Positions 20,346 to 30,315 of a stretch of 64,000 bases of DNA are shown in pieces. The position numbers and the translations under genes are program-made. Under the pieces are notes generated by a model. That model was not told the origin of the DNA. It searched no databases and saw only the letters and a list, made by a program, of their open reading frames with translations. Numbering within the stretch: the first letter of the stretch is position 1; every line of letters begins with the position of its first letter. The stretch spans positions 277,270-341,269 of the forward strand of contig JAIVFJ010000053.1 of NCBI GenBank assembly GCA_025765615.1. The letters run 5' to 3'. The DNA comes from Zopfochytrium polystomum. Lineage: Eukaryota > Chytridiomycota > Chytridiomycetes > Chytridiales > Chytridiaceae.

Positions 20346-21278
20346 ATGAGCCAACAAAGACTATTGATTTGGACAACAGGAGAGTGAGTTTTCCAAAAAT
20401 TAATGCCATGATGTTGTGTGAGACTGCACCAAGGTCTCAGTGATAAAGTCTAGGGATTTTATTTGCAAACAAGCGTACCTGTCATAACACCCCAAGGATC
20501 AGGACCCATTTTTATTCCCAGTTCTTTAGTTTACAAGGTGTTATCCAAGTGTATTTGTGGCTAACCCATCTTTATTATTGGGCCTGCTTTTACTACATTT
20601 GTCTTAACAGTTTCTGTTGCACCAGGGTTTTCTCAACATATTTTCTTTTTCACTGACAAACAGAGACTGCCTGACTGCCTAGGGATGGGGTGCCTGACAG
20701 ACTGTACCCCACACCCACCTAATTTTGTTGTTTATTTTCGGCACTTGTGCATACATGCATAGTGTTGGGGGGCTTGAATTGGTCATCCCAATCACATATA
20801 TATTTAATGGTGAGAGTTGCAGTGTGGTTGAAAACACTCTGATCTCAAAAGGTGGCCATGTCAATGGTAATTGTATCAGGGAATCCAGAAATTGAACTGC
20901 TGGCTCCATCAGTTGATAGGCTAGCAAAACACGATATCATTGGATCCTAAAAAGAATTTATTGTGCCCTGTTGAAAATGAATAAGTATTATTAAAAGGGC
21001 ACAGGGGCAGTTAATTGTGGTGCAGGTCTCCAAAAACTGAAATGCCTTTGTTGATGTTCATGGAAGGATGATTCCTGAAAGAATGTGCAGAGGAATATTG
21101 CTGACTCAAAGCATTTAGAGATGAGTTACAGGACTGACAGGAGACTGCATGGCTGTATGTTGAGAAGATAAAGGCAGTTACTTTAATGGATATCAAAAGA
21201 GAAGAGCAAAACACTTAGCAGATCGATTATTAGTTGATTGAACTAGTTGGTTTTTTGAGGGCTTCTGCTGTTTGTTGT
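20346..21278. other. Decayed transposon-like DNA without recognisable motifs
   Basis: About 930 bp that should correspond to the integrase region of the minus-strand copia remnant, but I recognise no HHCC or DDE motif. Short frames are interrupted by many stops. Confidence 0.3.
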
Positions 21279-22085
21279 TCAATCGATATGAAGAGGCAGA
21301 TAACCAGGATAGAACAGTTGGTGTGGTGATTTCTGGTGCAGTAGTAGCTGAGTCTTTGTTGCTTTGTGTGGCCAGCTTGATGTGTAGCTTATCATAGTTG
21401 TTTTGTCGAACAGGTTTTTGAAGGGTGTGGTTAGTGTTATCTCAGGATTAGGGTTTCCAGTACAAAGAAAAGAGTTTGCTGTTCCCTTTCCCAACAGGCT
21501 TTGGTTGAGCATCAACAAAGATTCAAACAACTCTTTGGAAAGGGTGAATTTGAGTTTGCAAAGCTGTCAACCTGATGATACACTTTGTTGAATCTGGCAC
21601 TGAAGTTGTCTAAGGTTTTGGTTTGTTCCATTCTGATATGTTCAATGATCTCCTTTGCAAGTCCCTGGTCTGCTGTGCAGCAAATCATTCCCAGTTTGCC
21701 AACCAACTTGCAAGCAAAGTTTTGACCAATTTGGGTGAGAAGGGGTTGGGAGCTGTGGCGACAAATGATTAGACAGCAATGTGCATTCTGGTTCTGTGTG
21801 CCAGGAAACCAAGTGACTCTTTCTTGTCCATGGCTGTAAGATCCTCCAACCAGTCACCGAAATCTCTGGTCCCTCCAAGATGCTGAAGGACTTGGCAACA
21901 TATTTGGTTGAGTCGGTAGTCATGTTGTTTTTCTCAGGGCAATTGTGTGTGCCAAGTTTGAAAGGATTTTGTTGGGTTTTGGGTGTGTTGTGAAGGTGGT
22001 GTTGTAGCAGATGAAAAGTTGGATTAGCTTGGTGTGTGTCAGGTAGTGGGGTGGTTGTTGTCTCTAATTGGGGACAAAAAATCAA
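21279..22085 (-). pseudogene. Probable retrotransposon gag remnant
   Basis: Minus-strand frames at 22085-21642 and 21706-21512 look like a decayed gag. One has TDSTKYVAKSFSILEGPE, resembling the start of a copia gag. The next, in a different frame, has LDNFSARFNKVYHQVDSF, resembling the central gag helix region. It is probably the 5' end of the same copia remnant whose pol lies at 16-20 kb. Assignment rests on general pattern only. Confidence 0.45.
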
Positions 22086-23631
22086 AAATTAATGCTGTGA
22101 GGGTTGGAGGTAATCTGGTGATCCTGAATGGAAAAAGGTGTCGCTTATCACAAAGAAGAGTGATTTTGGGATTGTGACTGTCATTAATTGGCCCCCTATA
22201 TTTATTTTTATTACAATTCATCACATCCCTCACAGGCTCTAGTGGTTACCACTATAAAAGAGCATCCTGTGTGCTGAATGGGCCTAAGCACAAGGGGCAC
22301 ACCCCTTATTCATCCTATTCATTCTTATATTTTACTCATTTTCCTTTTTCTCTCATTTTCCCACCTTTCAATCCACTGTCCCTGCACTGATGTGGCCTCA
22401 AAGCCTCAAATTATGTTCACCCCAAATTTGGAGGCAGGAGAGACACTGTGTGAAGGGGGGTGGCTGAAAGAGTGATTCATCCTTCCAAATTGTTCTTTCA
22501 TTTTCTCCTTTTGTTATGCCTTTTCCCTTTTTCTCTTTTCTTTCTTTCTTCCTTCCTCTCTTCTTTCTCTCTTCCCCTTTCCTATAAATACTCCCTCTCT
22601 CTCCTCCTTGTTCTATATCTATCTACTCTCTCTCAATAAATCCTACCTAGGTAACAACCAATCCTTTTCTTTCCTCTTTGGTGTTTCTCCCCAGGCCAGT
22701 GCTACCAGACCAAGCTGGGGATGGAGTCCTCTTAGGCCAGTGCCACCTGACCAAACTGGTGGAGGTATGATTTCCCCAGGCCAGTGTGTTGTATGCCAAG
22801 CTGGGGTGAGGTGTCCTTCCCTTTCTTTTTCTCTTCATTCCCCTACCTGATTGGTTCTCACATTGAGCTCTGTCTCTGTGATACTGGTAGGTGCCATACT
22901 GCCTTAGGGCATTCCTTTGTTGAACTGCTGCCTGTTGGTCACCATGTTGGATAGTCAGGGGGCTTGAACCTGGGGCCTGTGGGGTACTCTTCATTGAGCA
23001 ACTCCACTTGGTCTAGCTGTCCTTGAATAAAGACATAATTGAACCACATCATCCATCTTTATTGAGTTTGAGCTGAATCCAAGGTACTGGCTCTGCTAAT
23101 AACCAGGAGCTTCCCATCTTAACGACTTGTCTTATCCCTTTTGCCACTAGACCATAGATGAGCCCCTGAAGTTGAAGAGGAGATCTCAAACGCGATCTCA
23201 ACATCATCATCACTCTTTCACTGCAGTCTTGACACCATCATCAATTGTGGCAGCTTTGCCGCCGCATTTTGTTTGGTGTGCGCTGTCCAACTAGGGGTGG
23301 AGTAGCCTAAACCTTGCTCAACAGTCTCTCTCTATATCGGAATCTGACGTTTCACTCTGTCTTTTCATTCGCCCTCTTTCCTTATTTGTACCTGTCCTGC
23401 CCTCCCTTTTTCTTCATGTGTACGTGGGACTGATTGCTGTTGAGGGCCGACATTCTACTCACTGCTGAACAGCCATAGGTGGGAGTAGCTTTGTCACTTG
23501 TGGAATCAGCGCAAGAGAAGGCCTTGTGTGTCCTCTAGTGCGTGGTTTAACCCTCTTGAGCAAGGGTTGCCTGATCTGCTTGGACTGAACAGACAGCCAA
23601 CCAAAGACAGCAAGAACAACCGCCCTCACCT
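22086..23631. other. Probable LTR/leader sequences of decayed elements
   Basis: There is no gene. The plus strand has TATA-like CTATAAAAG (22252) and CTATAAATA (22582), each followed by promoter-like CT-rich DNA. There are three degenerate repeats of about 50 bp built on CCAGGCCAGTG...CAAGCTGGGG at about 22690-22810. These suggest 5' LTR or leader DNA of the plus-strand copia remnant that follows, but LTR ends could not be fixed. Confidence 0.35.
22949..23022 (-). repeat. tRNA-like 74-nt segment, possible tRNA-derived SINE head
   Basis: Read on the minus strand, GGACAG at one end can pair with CTATCC at the other except for one C-A mismatch, like an acceptor stem. A B-box-like GGTTCAAGCCC sits at the expected place and an A-box-like AGTGG lies near the 5' end. 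The D and anticodon stems do not fold well, so it is not a credible functional tRNA. A tRNA-derived SINE or a decayed tRNA is possible. Confidence 0.25.
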
Positions 23632-24740
23632 GTGACAAGGGTGCCTTGCCGTGTGAGACCTAAGTTTCACCAGTGGCAGGAAAATCTGTTCACACAGCCA
23701 CACTATCAAGCAACTCCTCTGAATTTTCCAGCTACTGGTTTCTCCTGCAACAGGACCATCACTGCACACAACACAATGTCATCCAACCTAAACTCTTTTG
23801 TTGGCAGCAAGACACTGACGGAATTCAACAACTTTATTTGCAACAAGGTCAGTGGCAAAAAAGGAATCCAGGAACTAATACAGATAGATCTGTTCCCTCT
23901 TGAGAGGCCTTTCTGCAATGAGGAGGCTTACCATATGTACGTCACACACCTACCCAAGGATCAGTGGGACAGATGGCGTTTCTGGATGCACTGCCGGAAT
24001 GGTGGGAACAGCACACCAGAGCCAAAGGCCAGTGAACCACTTTCACCAAACTATTTCTATACACTGACTGCGGCTGAGCAAGCTAATGCTGGACCAATTG
24101 TGGCTGTTGATGCAACCGCCAAGTACCAGATTCAGAATCAAATCATGACTTCATCAGAGTTCATGATTGCCGAAGATGCATGCCACCTCCATCAAGGAGA
24201 ACGAAGTAGGTCAGTCAGCTTTGATGATCAGGCTTCCAGAGACCTCGCACTTGTTTGAGCTCTGCCACAACATTCACCTCTATCAAGACTGTGTGGCTGC
24301 CATTCGCCAGACATTCAACAATACCCGCCCATCCATCTCTATTGATGATTCTGAAAAAAGATGGTTGGGGCTGCAGCTACGCACAGACACACAGAGCCCC
24401 TTGGGTTACCAAGACCTGAATTCTTATGTGCGTGAGATTGACCAACTTCAGCGACTGTTCATTCAAGGTAATAGTCAGATGGGTTTGTGCGCAAACTGCA
24501 GTGCAAATTGCACACAGACCTCGCGTGTGGCTCAGCTCATAGTTGTTTTGGACCATTTGTGGCAGCACTTCGAAACAATGACGCCCACTTTGACGATCCA
24601 CAGAACATCATGGATGAGCTTACTGCTGTCTTGACGGCCCTTGAGGCAGATGAAGAGGAAGACCACAGGAACCGCCACAACCATCAAGGGGGCAACAACC
24701 ACCATGACAACAATGACGACTGCGATGATAGACGCCACTG
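23632..24740 (+). pseudogene. Copia-type gag remnant, plus orientation
   Basis: Two frames offset by a frameshift near 24180-24260. 23632-24258 contains SKTLTEFNNFICNKVSG and HMYVTHLPKDQWDRWRFWM. 24167-24634 contains LPETSHLFELCHNIHLYQDC and LNSYVREIDQLQRLFIQGN. The order and style fit a copia gag. A His/Asn/Asp-rich tail follows at about 24650-24740. There is no in-frame continuation to pol. Confidence 0.5.
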
Positions 24741-25159
24741 AAGTGACCATAACCAAGGAGGTTGCAATGACCTTGAGCGAGCAGAATGTAACAATTGCCA
24801 AGGAAGCAACTACAGGAACAATGACAACAGGGGTTGCACCACCCATGACAACCAAAACCACTCTCGCTCCCTTGTTGTGGGGATATTCCATGCTACTGGT
24901 GTGGTTACCACAAGGCATATGTTCACCACATGGAAAGGGACTGTCGTGGCTGCTGCAAGCCAGAAGTCACCCATAGGCCAGAGCCAAAAGCTACCTCAAT
25001 CCATCGATCCTGTCAGCAAAGTAATTTGCATCCACCTCAAGCATAACGCCGAAGGCATTTGGACGGTCCTGGACAAATGCACCAGGACAATTCTCACTGA
25101 AGAGGAAATGTGGGACAACCTGGACATTGCATCAACTCCAATGTCTATCACCTTTATGC
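24741..25159. other. Decayed transposon-like DNA
   Basis: About 420 bp between the gag remnant and an inverted LTR-like repeat. No conserved motif was recognised. Confidence 0.3.
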
Positions 25160-25565
25160 ACGATGTAAACAGTCTACTCTGAGTGAGTGGAAGGAGTGAA
25201 TGAAGTGGGGATGTGTGTTTGTGGGTGGTCCTTCTCCCCAACTTGGAGAGAAAGAGAAAAAAAACTCTGTTTTGAATTATTGATACATGGTGATGATGTA
25301 CACGCTGTATTAGTTGCTGGGCAAGCACAGGGTAAAATCCTCTCCTATATTATCTGCTTGAGCAGAGGAGGAGGAAAACTGTTGACACTGGGTTTCTGTT
25401 CCACTTAATACTCGGAGTATTTGTCATCAGCGCAAGCCTGCGCCCAGGTCTGCATTGGCGGTGGCTCACTCTCCCATGGGCATCGTGAGAACAATAACTG
25501 ACAGTCACAATAGGTTTGGGTCCATCTTGTTCCTCTTGCTGCTAACCAGTCAGTTCCACCTTACA
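25160..25565 (-). repeat. LTR-like repeat, copy A (inverted relative to copy B)
   Basis: About 400 bp that is the reverse complement of most of 26373-26795. Shared landmarks include AATACTCGGAGTATTTGTC, GAACAATAACTGACAGTCAC and the TCCTATATTATCTGCTTGAG tract. The outer TGTTAG terminus is decayed to TGTAAG in the LTR direction. Confidence 0.7.
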
Positions 25566-25763
25566 CACAACGAAACATCAATCGAACTCAGCAAGAGCGA
25601 CTCAAGCTGGTATTGATCCACACTCATGAAAATTCAATATCTTGCAACACAAACCTGACCAGATATCGATTTTGCAACAAATGTGCTCTCCCATTTCCAA
25701 CTGAAGCCAAACCAGTGCCATTGCAATGCACTCTGCTGCCTGCTTCGTTCCCTCTGAGGCACC

Positions 25764-26268
25764 TTGGACTACAGATTATTCTACAGGCGAAGCCACAAGC
25801 TGCTACAACTCTTCACAAACGACACCATTGAAGCAGCTGCATATGCTGATGCATTCTATGGGGGTGAACCTGGAAACCGCACAGCACACTGGATATGTCT
25901 TCTTCCTCATGGACGCCACCATCTCTTGGGTCTCACACTAACAACATCGTGTATTGCTATCCTCCACGGAAGCAGAATACTACTCACTTTCTGAAGCCTT
26001 CCAAGAAGCACAATGGCTCTTAGCTGTATTATCAGAGTTGCAACTCTCCGCACAGCAGCCACTACCAATCCTCGAGGACAATCAATCTGCAATCGCACTA
26101 GTGCTCTACCCTCTCACACATGCTCGCACAAAACACATTGACATACGTGCTCATTTCCTCCGACAAGGCATAGCGACTGGAGAGATCACTGTATGCTACG
26201 TACCAACCAGCGACCAGATCGCAGACATCTCACAAAACCACTCTCAACATCTCAGCACCAGCGACTGA
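25764..26268 (+). pseudogene. Copia RNase H remnant, plus orientation
   Basis: With one frameshift near 25940, this gives the copia RNase H domain: AYADAFYGGEPGNRTAH, then a GYVFF-type segment, then LSSTEAEYYSLSEAFQEAQW, EDNQSAIAL, TKHIDIRAHFLRQ and YVPTSDQIADI. The 3' LTR-like repeat follows at 26373 after a purine run (GTGGGGG), the normal position for a polypurine tract. Confidence 0.85.
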
Positions 26269-26372
26269 CCTCACTATTTGGCCTTCGACCCCGCTCCAAC
26301 CTTTCGAACACCTTTTCTTTCGAAGCCTCAGACGCTTACGCACGCTTTGCATAAATGGCCAACGTGTGGGGG

Positions 26373-26795
26373 TGTTAGGTGGACTGGTTAGCAGCAAGAG
26401 GCACAAGACAGACCCGAACCTATTGTGACTGTCAGTTATTGTTCTCACAATGCCCATGGGAGAGTGAGCCACTGCCAATGCAGACCTGGGCGCTGGCTTG
26501 CGCTGTGGACAAATACTCTGAGTATTAAATGAAACAGAAACCCAGTGTCAACAGTTTTCTCCTCCTCTGCTCAAGCAGATAATATAGGAGAGGTTTTTAC
26601 CCTGTGCCAGTCACACTTGCCTAGCAACTATTACAGCATGTATACCATCATTATGTATCAATAATTCATAAGAGAGTTTTTTCTCTTTCTCTCCAAGTTG
26701 GGAGAAGGACCCACAAACACGCACCTCCACTTCATTCACTCCTTCCACTCACTCACTCAGAGTTGACTGTTGACATCATTGACGAAATCTGCCCT
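26373..26795 (+). repeat. LTR-like repeat, copy B (3' LTR of the plus-strand copia remnant)
   Basis: Begins TGTTAGGTGG immediately after a GGGGG purine tract downstream of the RNase H remnant, as expected for a 3' LTR. Related copies are at 25160-25565, 26855-27060 and 53173-53421, all in the opposite orientation. Confidence 0.7.
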
Positions 26796-26854
26796 TCAAC
26801 ACGACTTGGAATGATGAAGTGCATGTTAAAAAAATCCTTGGCAAGTGTGACCAG

Positions 26855-27060
26855 CACAGGGTGAAAGCTTCTTCCATAATTACCTGCTCGGCAGAGGCAG
26901 AGGAAAACTGTTTACACCAGGTTTCTGTTCCACAATATACTCAGAGTATTTGTCAACACAGCGCCTGGGCTTGCATCGGCGAGGGGCATTGTGTAGCACA
27001 ATAACTGACAGGTGTCTTGTGCTGTGCACTATTGATTAGTCAGTTACACCTGGCACCCCC
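26855..27060 (-). repeat. LTR-like repeat, copy C (diverged fragment)
   Basis: More diverged copy sharing AATATACTCAGAGTATTTGTC, the AGAGG...GGAAAACTG tract and the CACAATAACTGACAG segment. It lies tail-to-tail with copy B and next to a minus-strand RNase H remnant. Confidence 0.55.
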
Positions 27061-27062
27061 CT

Positions 27063-27250
27063 TGCACAATGGACATTGGTGTAGCAACCTTTATGCAAAG
27101 CATGCATAAGCATCTGAGGTTTTGATCGAAAGAGTGCCAGAATGGTGTGGTCAGTGATAGGGTTGAGCAGTAGTGCAATTGCAGATTGGTTGTCCTCCAG
27201 TCAAACTGCTGTCAATTGGCAACCTAGACACTTTGGTGCTACCCACTCGG
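27063..27250 (-). pseudogene. Copia RNase H tail remnant, minus orientation
   Basis: Minus-strand sequence encodes LEDNQSAIALLLNPITD, homologous to the EDNQSAIAL segment of the plus-strand remnant at 26.07 kb, followed by similar 3' non-coding sequence. It is a short, decayed fragment of the same element family, oriented toward copy C. Confidence 0.6.
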
Positions 27251-27509
27251 GCACTTGGGAGCCCCAACAGTCCTCATGTTGTGCGTGTGCTCCAACAGAA
27301 ACGGATTGCGTGAAATACTGGAGCCTTTGTTCTGCATGTCCTCCCACCGCAGTGTCTAGTCTCCCCAATGCACTGCTGACATTTGCATCACTAGCAGACC
27401 TTGAATCAAGTGGCTCAGGGTTTTGGCCGAGCTTGACCAAACGAGCATTTTGAGTCCGTGCTTTTTTAACATCGATCTGAACTATGGATACACCTGTCCC
27501 TCCTTCTAT
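27251..27509. other. Spacer between transposon block and S9 peptidase
   Basis: About 260 bp with no recognised gene. It probably contains decayed copia sequence and then the peptidase 3' UTR. Confidence 0.35.
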
Positions 27510-29660
27510 TCACAAAATGTTCAACGTTTTCAGATAGAAGGACATCTCCGTCTCGCACGCAGTCTTGATGTTTTCCGACTTCCTCCACCCATGACCTTCG
27601 CCTTCAAAAATCACGTACTCTACCACACCACCCTTCGCCCTCACTGCATCCACCATTACCTCTGCCTGATTCGGCGGTACTACTCGATCTTCTGAGCCCT
27701 GCAGAATAAGCATTGGGGACTGTACATTCGCAACATGGTGGATCGGGGATCGAGCTTTGTAGATTTCTTCGATATCCTTCACGTTTCCACCGAGCAGCCC
27801 GTCTATGTAGCGAGATTCGAATTTGTGCGTCAGTTGGGCTAAAGACACTAAATCGCAGATTCCGTAGGAACTTGTTCCAGCGGCAAAGACATCAGGGCGG
27901 AAAGCGCAGGCCGCTAGAACCGTGTAACCGCCTTGCGACAGATATGTTTATCAAGTCATACAGAAATTCAACAAGCAAGATACCTGCTGATCCTCCGGAA
28001 ACGCAGAGTTGACCAGGGTTCACGATTCCCTGTCTTGCAAGATGCAAAGCAGCATTGCATACGTCTGCAACATCGACGATTCCCCATTTTCCATCAAGTC
28101 GTTCACTAATCATGAAAATTAAAACTCGTTTTGACAAAAAAAGCAATACCGATACTCTCGGCCATATCCGCTGGAGCCCCCGTAGTTAACTGTGCAGACG
28201 GCCCAACCACGGCTGGTCCAGTATTGAAGAGATAGTTTCAAAACTGTATCATAAGCACTTGTAGGGCCACCGTGGCATTGCACGAGAAGAGGCGGAAGAG
28301 TGCCGACGGGCGCTTGATAATTGGGATTCTTCGGCCGATACCTTCAAACGCAGTCAGTTCTCACATAAATCCTGATAACCAAACATGGGACGTACAGATA
28401 AGCGTATGCTGTTTTCTCCTCCTCTGTTGGAAATTCTATGGGCTCCGCAACCGAGATGAAAGATTCATCCACATCGACGGAGGCGGATTCTCTTAAGACT
28501 GAAAGAACAGATCCATTTGAACTGGAAAGTGAAAGGATTTGCAGAGAAGAGGTTGGAGATCCAGCAATGACAAAGACGTGGTCGTCTATCGTGCGAAGAG
28601 CCCGGACGGAAAGTCCCTCCCTCAGAAGCGATGTTCCACCTGCAGAATCGATGATTGAAATCTTGGCGACTCCCCCTTCGCTATGGGCAGCAATCACTCG
28701 GCCATCTTGAAGAAAATCATAGGTAGACGCTCCCAAAACCCAGTCCGGACCACTAAAATCTCCTGAAATCGGTTCCGCGAGCAACGGGCGAGTGGCACCT
28801 GAGGGCACGTCGTGGCGATACAGGTTGTAGAAGTTGGTCTCATCAGACGCGAAATACAGGCCTGAAGGATCGGATGAAGGGAGCCCCCAGCGCGGTTGAG
28901 ACACGCTGAAGTCACTGCCAGCGATAATGCGAATGTTTCGTGGAGATTTCGAGACTGAATCCCACTCAGCAACCATCAGATTCGACTTTGTCCAGGGCAT
29001 GTTGGGAAGATCCCACTGGATCCATGCGAGATGACGGCCGTCAGCAGAAAAACGGGGTGCAGAGTAAAAATCATGTCCAGAAACGACTTCAATCGGGTCT
29101 CCTGGCGCCCCCTCTGAATTGAGGGACACGGACACGAGGGTGTTAATAATTTCATGCTCGCTCAAGTGGTTCTCTTGAACACAAACGAGGTGCGAAAGGG
29201 ATGGGTGAATCGAGGCGTCCGCGTAGCGCTTGGTCGATGATTCTGGCGTCAGCGGTATGGGTTTCGTAGGCGACAGCGCATTCTTGATCAAAAACAGGCG
29301 CTGGTCGACAGCATCAGTGAAGACACACTGGCCAGCCAAGACTGCCGCTGGAGCGCCACCGTACTCGTGGACACGCGACCTTGCCGAGGTATCTTTCGGA
29401 TTGACCTCCACAAGTTTAGAAGTAGAGCCCTTTGTATGTGCAATAATGACGTTTCTGCCCATTTCGGCCGGACGAAGTTCTATGTGAACGAGCGTGCCTT
29501 TCTCTCTGTCCACCAGAAGCTCCTGTCATGCGGGGATTACTAGAAACGAAAAAGATAGCGGAGGAGATCTAGCACTTGCCTGCAAGCCGACCGCTGCGGT
29601 GGCAAAGGAGTCAGTCGTGATGGGGGAATCCCACAGGCCGAATCGGCGCTCTTGGGCCAT
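27510..29660 (-). CDS. S9-family (prolyl oligopeptidase-type) alpha/beta-hydrolase peptidase, 5 exons
   Basis: Minus-strand exons are 29660-29580, 29522-28396, 28341-28150, 28105-27984 and 27931-27510; 1944 nt, 647 aa. Residues 1 to about 385 form a beta-propeller-like domain ([55 protein letters not shown]). The C-terminal hydrolase has the oxyanion segment [11 protein letters not shown], the nucleophile elbow VSGGSAGGY (Ser), [12 protein letters not shown] (Asp) and FEGEGHGW (His). The full triad is present. The layout matches acylaminoacyl-peptidase / dipeptidyl-peptidase-like S9 enzymes; the substrate is unknown. No signal peptide or transmembrane segment is evident, so it is probably cytosolic. 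The first intron (29523-29579) is GC-AG with donor CAG|GCAAGT. A long poly-A/GAAA tract lies upstream. Confidence 0.92.
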
Positions 29661-29785
29661 TTGGGAGAAAAAACAGAGAGAAACGTATATAATAATAAGG
29701 CAGTGAGGAGGAGCAGCCAGTTCCCCACAGAGGGGCGGCACAATCAGAACCAAGTGGGTGAACCAGGAACCAGGTGAGAGAGAGG

Positions 29786-29816
<31 letters not shown>

Positions 29817-30315
29817 AAAAAAAAGAAAGAAAGAAAGAAAGAACGAAGAAAAGTGATCCTCGCACGAGAGGTAGGCGAATCGCGCGATGGCGGCTGAGAA
29901 GTCTGGTGTGAGCGTGTCCAGCAAACGTGAGGTGCATTCACGGCACCCTCATCTGGACGTGTGGATTTGACGGTGGTTGGGGGGTGATGTGGAGCCTGAG
30001 TGAGGGAGATAGCACAATAAAGAGGTAAGGCGGGGGCGCTTGGTCAACAAATGATTGATAGCTGTTAGGCTGTGGGCGTATGGGGCACCAGTGCGTTTGC
30101 AGCATCCTCGACCGCATTTGCCAGCCGCTATGTGCGATCGCACGCACTGAGGTGGACTGCCACCACAGCGAATTAACTGCATAGAAAACTTGCGCTGGGT
30201 GGTGATGATCGATCCAACTGGGCTCTTCAATCCAAACTTTTCAATCTAACTTAAGTGGGATGCGGCAACTAACCCGCCCCTCGGCTCTTTCTCCATATCT
30301 ACAGAGGTCACCGCC
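29661..30315. promoter_or_regulatory. Divergent promoter region between the S9 peptidase and eRF3
   Basis: About 655 bp with no gene. It holds a long homopurine tract, mostly A with GAAA repeats, at about 29785-29845. Such poly(dA:dT) tracts often exclude nucleosomes at fungal promoters. A run of short minus-strand frames through the tract is an artefact of low complexity. Confidence 0.5.
29785..29845. repeat. Poly-A / (GAAA)n low-complexity tract
   Basis: Two A-runs separated by single G, followed by GAAA repeats, on the plus strand in the divergent promoter. Confidence 0.95.

Noticed and set aside
29526..29941. Phe-rich minus-strand frames upstream of the S9 peptidase
   Set aside because: Produced by the poly-A/GAAA tract. 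Only the segment from ATG 29660 is supported as coding.
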